Shown here: positions 50,880 to 58,982 of the stretch, piece by piece
How positions within the stretch are numbered: position 1 is the stretch's first letter
How the letters are laid out: each line of letters opens with the position of its first letter
Origin: Synechococcus sp. CS-1328
GTDB lineage: Bacteria; Cyanobacteriota; Cyanobacteriia; PCC-6307; Cyanobiaceae
DNA: 64,000 nt
Assembly (NCBI RefSeq): GCF_025128095.1
Contig: NZ_JAHLYT010000011.1
Coordinates: 1 to 64,000, forward strand
Reading direction: 5' to 3'
Position numbers and translations under genes: made by a program
The notes under the pieces: generated by a model
What the model saw: the letters and a program-made list of their open reading frames with translations, nothing else
Database searches by the model: none
What the model was told of the DNA's origin: nothing

Positions 50880-52183
50880 CATGCACTCGGATCCGCCTGT
50901 GCCTGCCACCCGCCCCTCTATTACGGCCTGCTCTGGCTCTTGGGCCAGTTGGTGCCCGGCACGGCCCGGTTCCTGCGGCTGTTCTCCTGGGGGGCCTACC
51001 TGTTGGGCGAGGGGGTGATCGTGGCCCAGGTGGCTCAGATGGCCCGGCCCCTGGCGCCCCCACGGCGCCATCTGGCTGTGGGGTTGGTCGTGATCCTGGC
51101 CTTCTGCAGTCCCTTCCCGATTCGCTTCTCGATCGAGGCCAAGGGCTATGCGCTGCTGGTGCTCTGGATCGCCCTGGCCCTTCTCTGCCGGCGCCGCTGG
51201 CACCAGGAGGGCAAGCTGGCTGATGGCATCGGCTACGGACTGGCCCTGGCCGCTGCCGGCCTTACCCACTACTACGGCCTCTTCTACGGGATCGCCCTGG
51301 CGCTCACCGAGCTGGCGGCGACCTGGCGGCCCCTGCGACTGCGGTTGCAAAGTGTGGGAAGTCTGCCTGTTGACAGCGCTGCCCTGCCTGGCCTGGATCT
51401 GGCACAGCCGCCGCTATCTGCTGGAGGGATCGGAGGCCGGTGACTGGATCGGCAGGCCCGATGGCGGCATGGCTGAGGAGGTGCTGGCGCGGGCCCTGGG
51501 ACCCTGGCCGCTGCCGAAGCTGGCCCTGCTCCTGGTGATGGGAGCGTTTGATCTGGTGCTGTGCCGCCGGCGTGTCACGGCGGAGGTTGGCCTTCCAGTT
51601 GGCAACCAACGCCCCTGGCTGGCCTGGCTGGACGGGTCTGTCCTGCTCTCCGGCGGCGTGCTGGTGTTGATGGTGGTGGGGGTGTCGTTTGGCCCTGGCT
51701 GCAGCCCTGGTGCTCTCCTTCTGGGCCGATTCCTTCCCCCCCTTGCAACCGGGCGGGGTGTTCCAGGGATCGCGCGAGACGAACGACTTTCGCCTGCTGG
51801 TGCTGGCCAGTCAGGACACGGCCGTTCGGATCAGCCCACGGGCCCATCATTTCCGCACGGCCGAGCGGCTGCTGCGCAACGCCGGCACGGTGAATCCAGC
51901 CCAGGTGTCACCAGGCCCCGTGCTGTCCAGTGCTGCCCCGCCGGGCCTGGACTCCTGGGGCGATCTGCGCGATCTGCGCCGCCTGCTGCGCCGCCAGCAC
52001 CCTCCAGATCGCCTAGTGCTGGCCGAGACCGGGGGCCCGGACTCGGTGCAGCGCCGCATCGATCCGGCCCTGGCCTGGGTCGAGGAGCTGGGCTATGCCT
52101 GCCGCCGCGATCTGCCCGGCCGGCCCCACCTGCGCCTCTATCGCTGCCGCTGGCCCGCAGCCGCTCAGAGGCTGGAGGGCTGA
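50880..52183 (+). pseudogene. Remnant of a GT39-like membrane glycosyltransferase
   Basis: Three overlapping frames continue one another: first to about 51345 (PPLYYGLLWLLGQLVPG, a GT39-like HPPLYY segment, then membrane helices), then from about 51347 to 51685 (VWEVCLLTALPCLAWIW, more helices), then from about 51689 to the stop at 52181-52183 (soluble tail with LVLAETGGPD). The first coding stretch begins at the HPPLYY-like region, so the N-terminal part with the catalytic Asp-Glu loop of this family is missing. Two +1 frame changes are needed. The end overlaps kdsA by 19 bases tail to tail. Confidence 0.7.
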
Positions 52184-52974
52184 AAGCCTGCCGCTACCGC
52201 CGCACGGATCGCCAGCAGCTGCTCCAGCAGCGGCTCAAGGCGGTGTAGCGGCACCATGTTGGGCCCGTCGCTGAGGGCCTGATCGGGGTCGGGATGCACC
52301 TCCATGAACAGCCCATCCACTCCAACGGCCACCGCCGCCCGGGCCAGGGGCGCCACGAACTCCCGCTGCCCGCCGGTGCTGCTGCCCCGGCCGCCGGGCT
52401 GCTGCACCGAATGGGTGGCATCGAAGATCACCGGGCAGCCCAGCTCCCGCAGCTGGGGCAGGCTGCGGTAATCCACCACCAGCGTGTTGTAGCCGAAGCT
52501 GGTGCCGCGCTCGGTCAGCCAGAGGTTCTCCACGCCGGCCTCCCGCAGCTTCCGCACCACCTGGGCCATGTCCCAGGGGGCGAGGAACTGGCCTTTCTTG
52601 ACGTTGATTGTCTTGTCTGTGCCCTGCACCGCGGCGGCGGCGGCCAGCAGCAGGTCGGTCTGGCGGCAAAGAAAAGCGGGGATCTGCAGCACGTCCACCA
52701 CGGCGGCTACGGGCGCGGCCTGGTGGCTCTCGTGGATGTCGGTGAGCAACGGCAGGCCAAAGCGTTGCTTCACCTCCGCCAGCACCTCCAGGCCATCGCC
52801 CACGCCGGGACCGCGGAAGGAGCCGCCGGAGCTGCGGTTGGCCTTGTCGTAGCTGGCCTTGAAGATGTAGCGGATGCCCAGCCGGTCGGTGATGGCCTTC
52901 ACCTGCTCAGCGATCTCCAGAACCAGCTCGCGGCTCTCGATCACACAGGGGCCGGCGATCAGGGTGAAGGTCAT
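52165..52974 (-). CDS. kdsA: 3-deoxy-8-phosphooctulonate synthase (KDO-8-phosphate synthase)
   Basis: It condenses arabinose-5-phosphate and phosphoenolpyruvate to KDO-8-phosphate. The 269-residue TIM barrel has [19 protein letters not shown] at the start, [25 protein letters not shown] and [19 protein letters not shown], and ends with [14 protein letters not shown]. The ATG at 52974 fits; the frame is open further right but that is shadow of the next gene. It is divergent from the GT8-like gene by 57 bases. Confidence 0.96.
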   Translation of the reverse strand: MTFTLIAGPCVIESRELVLEIAEQVKAITDRLGIRYIFKASYDKANRSSGGSFRGPGVGDGLEVLAEVKQRFGLPLLTDIHESHQAAPVAAVVDVLQIPAFLCRQTDLLLAAAAAVQGTDKTINVKKGQFLAPWDMAQVVRKLREAGVENLWLTERGTSFGYNTLVVDYRSLPQLRELGCPVIFDATHSVQQPGGRGSSTGGQREFVAPLARAAVAVGVDGLFMEVHPDPDQALSDGPNMVPLHRLEPLLEQLLAIRAAVAAGFQPSSL

Positions 52975-53031
52975 GGCGGCAGGGGCGGGCCTCAGGTCGG
53001 GCCAGGTGGATGATCGCCCTAGCCTCGCCCC

Positions 53032-53742
53032 ATGACCCAGCCCATCCCGATCTTCATCGGCGTGGATCCGCGGGAGCGGGCCGCCGTGACTGTGCTGATC
53101 GACAGCCTGTATCAGCACAGCTCGGCTCCCTTGGCGATCACGCCGCTGGTCACGCCGCAGCTGGAGGCCCAAGGGCTCTACTGGCGCGCCCGGGATTCGA
53201 AGCAGAGCACCGCCTTCTCCTTCAGCCGCTTCCTGGTGCCGCGGCTGATGGACTATCGCGGCTGGGGGATCTTCATGGACTGCGACATACTCTGCCGCGG
53301 CGACATCGCCGAACTCTGGGCGCTGCGCGACGAGCGCTATGCCGTGATGTGTGTGCAGCACGAGCACGTGCCGGCCGAAACCCGCAAGTTCCAGGGCGAA
53401 GTGCAGAGCGCCTACCCGAAGAAGAACTGGAGTTCGCTGATGCTGTTCCAGGCCGGCCGCTGCACCGCCCTCACGCCCGAGTACGTGAACACGGCCACGG
53501 GCCTCGACCTGCACCGCTTCCACTGGCTGGCCGGTGACCACGAGATCGGCGCCCTTCCCGATCGCTGGAACCATCTGGTGGCCGTGCAGCCGCCGCCGCA
53601 GCGATCGGCCGGCGAGGGGGGACCTGTGCTGCTGCACTGGACCCTGGGCGGTCCCTGGTTCCGGGAGCAACGCACCATGGGAGAGGCCCTGGCGGCGGAG
53701 TGGTTCGCGGCCCGCGATGCCGCCTCCCGTCTGTGGGAGTGA
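53032..53742 (+). CDS. Glycosyltransferase-like protein (GT8-like fold)
   Basis: A 236-residue protein. [19 protein letters not shown] at the N-terminus and the metal-binding-type [18 protein letters not shown] (DxD-like, about residues 79-96) look like a GT-A, GT8-related transferase; HWTLGGPWF near the C-terminus resembles the closing H-x-x-G-x-x-W motif. It sits between kdsA and kdsB and overlaps kdsB by four bases (GTGA), so it may transfer KDO or act on a KDO-containing acceptor. That is inference. Confidence 0.75.
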   Translation: MTQPIPIFIGVDPRERAAVTVLIDSLYQHSSAPLAITPLVTPQLEAQGLYWRARDSKQSTAFSFSRFLVPRLMDYRGWGIFMDCDILCRGDIAELWALRDERYAVMCVQHEHVPAETRKFQGEVQSAYPKKNWSSLMLFQAGRCTALTPEYVNTATGLDLHRFHWLAGDHEIGALPDRWNHLVAVQPPPQRSAGEGGPVLLHWTLGGPWFREQRTMGEALAAEWFAARDAASRLWE

Positions 53743-54626
53743 TCCGCGTGCCTCGTTCCGTCAGTCCTGATCCCGCCTCACCGCTGCCCACGATCGTGGC
53801 GGTGCCGGCCCGGCTCGCCTCCAGCCGCCTGCCCGGCAAGGTGATGGCCGACATCGGCGGCCAGCCGATGCTGCGGCGGGTGCTGGAGCGCTGCGCCGCC
53901 GCCGAGACCCCCGCCGCCGTGGTGCTCTGCACCGACAGCCAGGAGCTGGTGGAGGCCGCCGCCGCCTGGGGCTTCCCGGCGCTGCTCACCGCCGCCGACT
54001 GCCCCTCCGGCAGTGACCGGATCGCCTCGGTGGTGCAGACCCTGTTGACCATGGCCGGCACCGAGACGGCGCCCCTGAACGCCGAAACCGCCCTGGTGAT
54101 CAATGTGCAGGGCGATCAGCCCTTCCTCGATCCCGCCGTGATCGATGCCATGGCGGCCGAGTTCGGCCGGCGCCGGCCGCTGCCGCAGGTGCTCACGCCC
54201 GTCTATCGCCTCAGCGCCGCCAAGGTCCACAATCCCAACGTGGTGAAGACCCTGCTGGCCGCCGATGGCCGGGCCCTTTACTTCTCCCGCTCGGCGATCC
54301 CGCACGTGCGTGATGTGGATCCCGCCGCCTGGCCCGACCACGCCCCGTACTGGGGGCATGTGGGCCTCTACGGCTACCGCGCCGATGTGCTGGCCGGTTG
54401 GGCGGCGCTGCCCCACTCGCCGCTGGAGCAGTTCGAGAAGCTGGAACAGCTGCGGCTGATCGAAGCGGGCATCGGCATCGGCACCTTCCCGGTGGAGGGC
54501 GACTCCCTGTCGGTGGATACGGCCGAGCAACTCGAACAGGCGCGCCAGATCGCCGCAGGAGGCCTCGCGGCTCAGGGGATCGCGGCTCAGTCGTTGCGGT
54601 CGCGCCAGCCCTCGGCACAGAGCTGA
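53739..54626 (+). CDS. kdsB: CMP-KDO synthetase (3-deoxy-manno-octulosonate cytidylyltransferase)
   Basis: It activates KDO with CTP. The nucleotide-binding stretch [21 protein letters not shown] lies near residues 19-38; later come [14 protein letters not shown] and [15 protein letters not shown], and [19 protein letters not shown] is typical. The GTG at 53739 overlaps the previous stop; GTG at 53748 is an alternative. Length about 295 residues, including a C-terminal tail. Its 3' end overlaps kdsC by 40 bases tail to tail. Confidence 0.95.
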   Translation: MIRVPRSVSPDPASPLPTIVAVPARLASSRLPGKVMADIGGQPMLRRVLERCAAAETPAAVVLCTDSQELVEAAAAWGFPALLTAADCPSGSDRIASVVQTLLTMAGTETAPLNAETALVINVQGDQPFLDPAVIDAMAAEFGRRRPLPQVLTPVYRLSAAKVHNPNVVKTLLAADGRALYFSRSAIPHVRDVDPAAWPDHAPYWGHVGLYGYRADVLAGWAALPHSPLEQFEKLEQLRLIEAGIGIGTFPVEGDSLSVDTAEQLEQARQIAAGGLAAQGIAAQSLRSRQPSAQS

Positions 54627-55162
54627 CGCCACTGCGGTCGCCGCCCCAGGATCCGCTCCACCAGCTCCCGCACGGCGCCGTTGCCGCCGCAGCGTTCCAG
54701 CACGGCATCGGCTTGCCGCCGCAGGGGCGGGGCCGCATCGGCCGGGGCCAGCAGCAGCCCCACGCAGGGGCGCACCGCCAGGTCGTTGAAGTCGTCGCCC
54801 ACAAAGGCGGTGCTGGCCGGCTCCAGGTCGAGCTGCTCCAGCAGCCGCGTCAGGGCGGCGGGTTTGTCCTTCACCCCCACCAGGCAGTGGCGGATGCCGA
54901 GATGGCGCGCCCGCGCCTCGGTGGCACCGCCCATGCCGCCGCTGAGCAGGGCCACCTCCAGCCCCGCCTGTTGCAGCAGGCGGATCCCCAGTCCGTCCCG
55001 CACATCGAAGCGCTTGAACAGCTCGCCGTTGGGGCCGTACCAGAGGCCGCCGTCGGTCAGCACCCCGTCCACATCGAGCACCACCAGGCGCAGCTGATCC
55101 AGGCGGGGCCCGAGCTGCCGCCAGCGCCGCCGCTGCCGCATCCTGTCGAGGGCGGCGATCAT
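54587..55162 (-). CDS. kdsC: KDO-8-phosphate phosphatase (HAD family)
   Basis: It removes phosphate from KDO-8-phosphate. The 191-residue cap-less HAD protein has motif I VLDVDGVLTDGGL (about residues 27-39), motif II LLSGG, the Lys of motif III in GVKDKP and motif IV VGDDFNDLAV. It starts with ATGA overlap on the end of kdsD, so the two are coupled. The tail-to-tail overlap with kdsB is 40 bases. Confidence 0.93.
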   Translation of the reverse strand: MIAALDRMRQRRRWRQLGPRLDQLRLVVLDVDGVLTDGGLWYGPNGELFKRFDVRDGLGIRLLQQAGLEVALLSGGMGGATEARARHLGIRHCLVGVKDKPAALTRLLEQLDLEPASTAFVGDDFNDLAVRPCVGLLLAPADAAPPLRRQADAVLERCGGNGAVRELVERILGRRPQWRQLCAEGWRDRND

Positions 55163-56181
55163 GGCTGGGGGCTCCGGCCACTGGTGAGGCCGGCCTGCAC
55201 CAGATCGTGCAGCCGCAGCAGCCCCTGCAGCTGCCTGTCCTCATCGGCGCCGGTGTTGGCCAGCACCGGCAGGATCGAGATCGGTTTGCGGCGGTTCCGC
55301 TCCATCCGCTCCAGGGCCTCCACCGCCAGCAGGCCCGGCCCCACCGTGATCGGATCGGCGGTCATCAGGTCGCGGGCCGTGAGCGTGGCCCAGGTGCCGG
55401 GGCCATGGGCCTGCAGGGCGCGGCGCAGGTCACCATCGGTGATCAGCCCCGCCAGCCGTTCGGGTTCGTCCGGGTGGGCGACCCAGCAGGCGCCGATCGC
55501 GTCCTGGGTCAGTTGGGCAATCACCGCCGGCAGGTCCGCCGATGGAGCCAGGGGGTGGAGACGGGCGGCCGGCACCATCAGATCGCTGACGCGCAGGGTG
55601 AGCTGGCGGCCGAGGCTGCCGGCCGGATGGTTGAGGGCGAAGTCCTGGGGGGAGATGCCGCGCCGCTCCATCCACACCGCCGCCAGGGCATCGCCGATCG
55701 CCATCGCCACCGCCGTGCTGGCGGTGGGGGCAAGGTTGAGCGGACAGGCCTCCCGGTCCACCGAGCCATCCAGCACCACATCGCAGCCCCGGGCCAGGCT
55801 GGAGGCCAGCCGGCCCACCAGGGCGATGCGGGCGCTGCCGCGGCGCTGCAGATGGGGCAGGATTTCCAGCAGCTCCTGGGTTTCGCCGCTGTTGGAGAGC
55901 AACAGGACCACGTCCTGCGGAGCCACCACCCCCAGGTCGCCGTGCAGGGCATCGAGGGGGCTGAGGTAGATCGCCATCAGGCCGATCGAGGAGAAGGTGG
56001 CCGCGATCTTGCGGGCCACGATGCCACTTTTGCCCACGCCGGTGATCACCAGCTTGGCCCGCTGCTCGGCGCAGCGATCAAGCAGCTCGAGGGCCGCCTC
56101 CACCTGGCCGGCATCGAGGCGACCGGCCGCGGCGGCGATCGCCCCGGCCTCCTCCTCCAGACAGCGCGTCAGGGCCGACAC
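55159..56181 (-). CDS. kdsD: Arabinose-5-phosphate isomerase (KpsF/GutQ family)
   Basis: It converts ribulose-5-phosphate to arabinose-5-phosphate for KDO. The N-terminal SIS domain has VITGVGKSGIVARKIAATFSS and LLSNSGETQEL, and two CBS repeats cover about residues 200-335 with ITDGDLRRAL. The start is uncertain: a GTG at 56181 gives 340 residues near the family norm, while an ATG at 56247 would overlap the divergent tRNA nucleotidyltransferase start. Its stop overlaps kdsC. Confidence 0.92.
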   Translation of the reverse strand: MSALTRCLEEEAGAIAAAAGRLDAGQVEAALELLDRCAEQRAKLVITGVGKSGIVARKIAATFSSIGLMAIYLSPLDALHGDLGVVAPQDVVLLLSNSGETQELLEILPHLQRRGSARIALVGRLASSLARGCDVVLDGSVDREACPLNLAPTASTAVAMAIGDALAAVWMERRGISPQDFALNHPAGSLGRQLTLRVSDLMVPAARLHPLAPSADLPAVIAQLTQDAIGACWVAHPDEPERLAGLITDGDLRRALQAHGPGTWATLTARDLMTADPITVGPGLLAVEALERMERNRRKPISILPVLANTGADEDRQLQGLLRLHDLVQAGLTSGRSPQP

Positions 56182-56245
56182 CGGCGCAGTTCCACCATGA
56201 TGCGCCCATTCTCCCCATCTCCATCCCGGACGGAGCTTGCGCGTC

Positions 56246-57634
56246 ATGGAGATCCCGGGCCTGCCGCCCCAGTTGCTGCCCCTGCTGCGCCAGGCCGCCG
56301 CCCACCATCGCCTCGCCCTGGTGGGCGGTGCCGTGCGCGATCTGCTGCTGCACCGGGTGCACCACGATCCCTGGCGGGGCCTGCCCGATCTGGATCTGGT
56401 GGTGGAGGAGGCCAGTCTGGACAACGTTTCCCAGCCGGATCAGGATTCCGGCGAGGAGCCTCAGCCGCCGGCGGCCCATCGGCTCGCCCGCCGGTTGCGG
56501 CAGCAGCTGGGGCCGCGGCTGGTGCCCTATCTCCAGGAGCACGGTGCCTACGGCACGGTGGAGCTGGAGCTGGATCTCGGCGCCTTTCACGGTGCGGCCC
56601 TCCAGGCGGTTGACCAGCCGCTGCTGCTTGATCTGGCCAGTGCGCGGCGGGAGAGCTATCCCGTGCCTGGCGAGAACCCCCGGGTGCGCTACGGCAGCCT
56701 CGACGACGACCTGGCCCGGCGCGACTTCACGATCAACGCGATGGCCCTGCTGCTGGTGCCCTGCCGAGGTGATCCCGCCTGCCCGCCGGATGTCAGCTGT
56801 CTGCTGGATCCCCATGGCGGCCAACGGGATCTGGCTTTGCGCCAGCTGCGCTTCCTCCACGCCGCCAGCGTCCGCGATGACCCCACCCGGGTGCTGCGCG
56901 GTGCCCGCTACGTGGCCCGCCTCGGTTTCACGCTGGCCCCGGAGAGCCTGCAACAGCTGCAGAGCACCCTGGCCACCTGGCCCTGGGGGTGGCGGCCGGG
57001 TGATCCGCCGGGGCAGGCTCCCTCGGCCCTGGGCACCCGGCTGCGCATGGAACTGGAGCTGCTGCTGGAGCGGGAGGCCTGGAGCCGGGCCCTGGCGGCG
57101 CTGCAGGGGTGGGGGGCGTTGCTGCTGTTCGATGCCCGGATCCAGGCGGATCGAACCTGGCCGCGGCGGCTGGCGTGGGCCCAGCGCTTCGGGTTGCCCC
57201 TGCCGGCGGCCCTGGTGGCCGGCGCCGCCGATCCGCTCGCCCTGGCGGAGCGGCTGCAGTTGCCCCATCGCCAGCACAAGCTGCTCAGTCAGTGGCTGCT
57301 GTTGAGGCAGCGGCTGGCGGATGCAGCAGCGTCTCTGGCGGATGGCCCAGCGGCGGCATCCCAGTGGACCCAGCTGCTGGAGAGTCCGGGTCTCTCAGCC
57401 GAGGCGGTCGCCCTGGCCCTGGCCTGCGGCAGTACCCAGCGGCGGCCGCTGTTGTGCTGGTGGCTGCGCTGGCGCCATGTCAGGTCGCCGTTGTCAGCGG
57501 AGGATCTGCTGGCTCAGGGGGTGAGGCCTGGTCCCCAGCTGGGGATGCGGTTGCGCCAGGCTCGGCTGGAGGCCATCGACCAGCTGGAGCAGGCTCGGGT
57601 GCAGCGGCGGCTGGCAGCCCCCACAGGGCGGTGA
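56246..57634 (+). CDS. CCA tRNA nucleotidyltransferase / poly(A) polymerase family
   Basis: A 462-residue class II nucleotidyltransferase. The fold starts ALVGGAVRDLLLHRV (about residues 27-41), the catalytic acidic pair follows in DLDLVVEE and the ribose/substrate motif is RRDFTINAMAL; DPTRVLRGARYVARLGF is conserved. It adds or repairs the 3' CCA of tRNA, or only part of it in some cyanobacteria. ATG at 56246 is preferred. Its end overlaps the O-antigen ligase gene antiparallel by 155 bases. Confidence 0.9.
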   Translation: MEIPGLPPQLLPLLRQAAAHHRLALVGGAVRDLLLHRVHHDPWRGLPDLDLVVEEASLDNVSQPDQDSGEEPQPPAAHRLARRLRQQLGPRLVPYLQEHGAYGTVELELDLGAFHGAALQAVDQPLLLDLASARRESYPVPGENPRVRYGSLDDDLARRDFTINAMALLLVPCRGDPACPPDVSCLLDPHGGQRDLALRQLRFLHAASVRDDPTRVLRGARYVARLGFTLAPESLQQLQSTLATWPWGWRPGDPPGQAPSALGTRLRMELELLLEREAWSRALAALQGWGALLLFDARIQADRTWPRRLAWAQRFGLPLPAALVAGAADPLALAERLQLPHRQHKLLSQWLLLRQRLADAAASLADGPAAASQWTQLLESPGLSAEAVALALACGSTQRRPLLCWWLRWRHVRSPLSAEDLLAQGVRPGPQLGMRLRQARLEAIDQLEQARVQRRLAAPTGR

Positions 57635-58901
57635 CGGCCAGATAGCCGATCAGGCACTGGCTGGCGGGATTGATCAGGAACACCGTGGTGGCCAGGGCGT
57701 TGAACAGCAGCAGCAGATCCAGGGCGATCGCCGCTTCCGTGAGGGTGGTGCCTTCGCGCCCCCAGGCGAGTCGCAAGGGTGTGTGCCGCAGCCGCAACCG
57801 GATCGCCATCGCCAGGATCACCAGCAGCAGCACCAGCGCCAGCAGGCCGAGACTGCCGGTTTCGCCCAGGATCTGAGCGACGCTGTTGTGGGCATGGCCC
57901 ATCGGCCGCCAGCCGTCGCCGCGCGCCTGGGCGGTGGCTGCGGTGCAGAACTCCCGTGCCCGCGTGCCGAAGCCGATGCCGTACAGGAAGCGATTCTGGC
58001 CGGAAAAGGCGATGCCGCCGTAGCACGCAGCTGCTTTGAGGCGGCCCAGGTCGGAGAGAAGATTGCGGCCGCTGCTGGGGGCCAGCACGAACCACCACAG
58101 GCTCATCACGGCGGCCAGGGCCGCGGAGCCACCAAGAGCCAGCAGCGCTGCCTGGCCGGCCTTCAGCCGTCCCCTGGCCCGGCTGATCAGATACGCCATC
58201 GCCATGGCCAGCAGCGGTGCCAGCAGGGCCAGGCGTGATCCCGTGCGCAGGCAGAGCCCGTAGCCCAGCAGCGCCGTCGCCAGGAGTGCCAGGCGCTTCC
58301 AGCCCGTTTTTTCCAGCAGCCCGCCATAGGCGGCACAGACACTGAACAGCATCGCCAGGGTGGCGAGGCGATTCAGCCCGCCGATCCCCACCTTCTTCTG
58401 TTGGATCACGACGTCCAGGGGGGTGCTGAAGTCGAGGCTGCCGGGCCAGTGCAGGGCCAGCAGCAGCACCACCGGCACGGTCGCCAGGCCGATCCACTGC
58501 AGCGAGGCCCGCCAGGAGGCTGGCCGCCGACCGGCACCGGCGGCCAGACCCAGCACCACCATCAGCATGTCGCTGGGACCGGAGGGGCTGCTCTCCTCGC
58601 CGAACAGCACCACCCGCACGTTCACCAGCAGCAGCCCGAGCATGAGCGCCGCCCAGGGGGTTCCGGCCGGCCTCTGCCGCACCTGCCGCACCGCCTGGCT
58701 GACCAGCCGCAGGGCCAGCCAGATCAGCAGCAGGCCGGTGGCGAGCAGCTCCTGGGAGCGGAACAGTTGCAGGGCGAAGATCAGCGGCAGCAGGGCATCC
58801 AGCCAATCCGTCGCCCCCTCGCCCGGCCAACCCCACCGGCGTGGACTCCTGCCGTGCGGAGCGGCGTCCCGGGACGCGATCGCGGCAGTCGTCGTGGCCA
58901 T
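57480..58901 (-). CDS. O-antigen ligase/polymerase-like membrane protein
   Basis: A protein of about 473 residues (ATG at 58901) with ten or more membrane helices. A large loop contains NRFLYGIGFGTRAREFC and GHAHNSVAQILGETGSLG, the conserved H-N-x-x-L/V-type motif of the Wzy_C/O-antigen ligase superfamily. It probably joins or polymerises lipid-linked glycans in the periplasm. The last roughly 50 residues are Pro/Ala/Glu-rich and are coded entirely antisense to the tRNA nucleotidyltransferase gene. Confidence 0.83.
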   Translation of the reverse strand: MATTTAAIASRDAAPHGRSPRRWGWPGEGATDWLDALLPLIFALQLFRSQELLATGLLLIWLALRLVSQAVRQVRQRPAGTPWAALMLGLLLVNVRVVLFGEESSPSGPSDMLMVVLGLAAGAGRRPASWRASLQWIGLATVPVVLLLALHWPGSLDFSTPLDVVIQQKKVGIGGLNRLATLAMLFSVCAAYGGLLEKTGWKRLALLATALLGYGLCLRTGSRLALLAPLLAMAMAYLISRARGRLKAGQAALLALGGSAALAAVMSLWWFVLAPSSGRNLLSDLGRLKAAACYGGIAFSGQNRFLYGIGFGTRAREFCTAATAQARGDGWRPMGHAHNSVAQILGETGSLGLLALVLLLVILAMAIRLRLRHTPLRLAWGREGTTLTEAAIALDLLLLFNALATTVFLINPASQCLIGYLAVTALWGLPAAAAPEPAPAGRWPPAEPGATASPAGDQASPPEPADPPLTTAT

Positions 58902-58982
58902 AGGCGGAGCTGCGCGGAGATCAGGTCTGGACGCTTCGATCTCGGAGGATTCCAGCACAGGCCCTGGGCGCCGCTTCTGCGG

